A stretch of DNA of 64,000 nucleotides. Origin: JADLHS01 sp964561105 (GTDB taxonomy: Bacteria; Verrucomicrobiota; Verrucomicrobiia; Limisphaerales; JADLHS01). The notes under the pieces were generated by a model. It was given only the letters and a program-made list of their open reading frames with translations. It searched no databases and was not told the DNA's origin. The position numbers were made by a program, and so were the translations under genes. The DNA is taken from contig CAZLOH010000005.1 in NCBI GenBank assembly GCA_964561105.1, positions 1 through 64,000 of the forward strand, read 5' to 3'. Of this stretch, positions 63,237 to 64,000 are shown piece after piece (position 1 is the first letter of the stretch; every line of letters begins with the position of its first letter).

Positions 63237-64000
63237 TTAAGGACTCTCGCCGAGCCGCGCGTATTCAGTTCCAGCCAGGCGCGTCACCTCGGTGTGGAGC
63301 TGCCGGGCCAGTTCCTTCCGCTCGACCGCCGGGTGCGGTACGGGGCAAAAGACGACTTGGGCGCGCACCCGGCGCTTCGTCATGAGGTTCACCAGGTGTG
63401 GAAAGAAGGTCATGTCACCCCAATAACAAACATCGTCGGTCACGGAGCCGTCGTCGAGCGCATAGGCAATCCGGCCCACCGATAACGGATAGGGCGTTCC
63501 CACGATCGGTTCGAGCAGCGACGATTTGAAGGGCAGCACCTCCTGGCCATTCCAACTCGTGCCCTCGGGGAAAAGCACCACCACGTTGCCGCCGGCGAGG
63601 GCGTGCTCGATCTCGGTGTTCATCCGCGTCACGTCGCGACGCCGGGTGCGGTCCACGAAGAGCGTACCGGCCAGGCGCGCGAACCAGCCGAACACCGGCC
63701 AGTTTCTCACCTCGCTTTTGGAGACGAACACCGCCGGCGTGAGCGAGACCAGAACCAGGATATCGAGATAGCTGAGGTGATTGCAGACGAGCAGACCCGA
63801 TTGCGGACAGGGGCCGCGCGACGTGTAGGAAACCGAGAAGATCCGCAGCGTCCGGCGGGCACAGGCTTGCAGCCAGCGCGAACGCGCCAACTGGGGAATC
63901 CGCCCGCGGTGACGCAGGGTGAGCGCGACAAATTTGCCGGTGTAGAGGAACAATTCACCGGCAAACCACAGCGCGCGAAACGAGAGCCGGACAGTCCGAC
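63237..64000 (-). CDS. plsC: 1-acyl-sn-glycerol-3-phosphate acyltransferase (PlsC-like), 5' end outside the window
   Basis: The frame stays open to the window end, so the N-terminus is missing. The visible 254 residues include the acyltransferase motifs: HLSYLD (HX4D), KSEVRNWPVFGWFARLAGTLFVDR, FPEGTSWNG (EGT motif) and LEPIVG. It acylates lysophosphatidic acid or a related lipid at the inner membrane. The upstream residues (LSFRALWFAGELFLYTGKF) look like the membrane-associated helix of the family, so the in-frame TTG at 63953 is not the real start. Confidence 0.9.
   Translation of the reverse strand, partial: RTVRLSFRALWFAGELFLYTGKFVALTLRHRGRIPQLARSRWLQACARRTLRIFSVSYTSRGPCPQSGLLVCNHLSYLDILVLVSLTPAVFVSKSEVRNWPVFGWFARLAGTLFVDRTRRRDVTRMNTEIEHALAGGNVVVLFPEGTSWNGQEVLPFKSSLLEPIVGTPYPLSVGRIAYALDDGSVTDDVCYWGDMTFFPHLVNLMTKRRVRAQVVFCPVPHPAVERKELARQLHTEVTRLAGTEYARLGESP

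Overview
The window looks like a chromosomal segment of a Verrucomicrobiota bacterium (Pedosphaera/Limisphaerales-like). The reasons are a PVC-type secreted haem protein fused to a DUF1080 domain, a PEP-CTERM exosortase substrate, very large secreted LamG/RCC1/lamin-tail/CotH proteins, a four-helix-bundle (S23-type) protein, many Tat or Sec signal peptides, GC-rich coding DNA, and single-copy housekeeping genes spread among accessory genes. This taxonomic call is inference from gene content; there is no rRNA or tRNA gene in the window.

Layout. 1-11.9 kb (mostly +): end of an unknown gene, a 1358-aa PVC haem/propeller/DUF1080 protein, thioredoxin reductase (trxB), a hexose-6-phosphate mutarotase, a phage-CII-like regulator (-), squalene-hopene cyclase (shc), a HEAT-repeat protein and pyrD. 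11.9-20.7 kb (all -): a TPP riboswitch and thiC, followed 22 bp later by a tightly overlapped restriction/defence operon: a P-loop ATPase, a 45-aa micro-ORF, a beta-class amino-methyltransferase, a frameshifted probable restriction enzyme, a second 45-aa micro-ORF, an EcoRV-family endonuclease and a Dam/M.EcoRV-type methylase. Its far side ends in two decayed fragments of thiC that flank a pRiA4b ORF-3 gene. 20.8-32.3 kb: zinc-ribbon protein, GTP-dependent PEP carboxykinase (pckG), PEP-CTERM protein with a giant RCC1 protein, an XRE regulator, an intact IS4-type insertion sequence with 9-bp target duplication, a Tat-exported metallophosphoesterase and an acetyltransferase. 32.5-45.5 kb: a 2681-aa LamG/lamin-tail/CotH protein, an acyltransferase-3 membrane protein, a GH20-like secreted protein, an esterase and cytochrome P460. 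45.7-54.9 kb (all -): a SWIM-SNF2 helicase operon with two DUF proteins, a SEC-C protein, a nucleotidyltransferase operon resembling AbiEii modules, and a four-helix-bundle gene translationally coupled to purB. 54.9-64 kb (all -): purB, a six-hairpin glycosidase-like protein, a small membrane protein, a PilT-like ATPase, a DMT transporter, an Agl23/GT39-like membrane protein, a discoidin-domain protein and a PlsC acyltransferase cut by the window end.

The most unusual signals are (i) the restriction operon riding behind TPP-riboswitch-controlled thiC, with paired 45-aa micro-ORFs joined to their neighbours by ATGA overlaps; (ii) fragments of thiC left on the opposite edge of that island; and (iii) a family of double-hairpin repeats with covarying stems and an AGG(N) loop, found in-frame inside thiC and purB and once between genes. 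Other dispersed repeats (an 83-bp pair at 44.7 and 59.8 kb, an inverted-repeat element before trxB, and AT-rich repeats read as ISNLKSQ inside two genes) suggest a genome with many small mobile or palindromic sequences.
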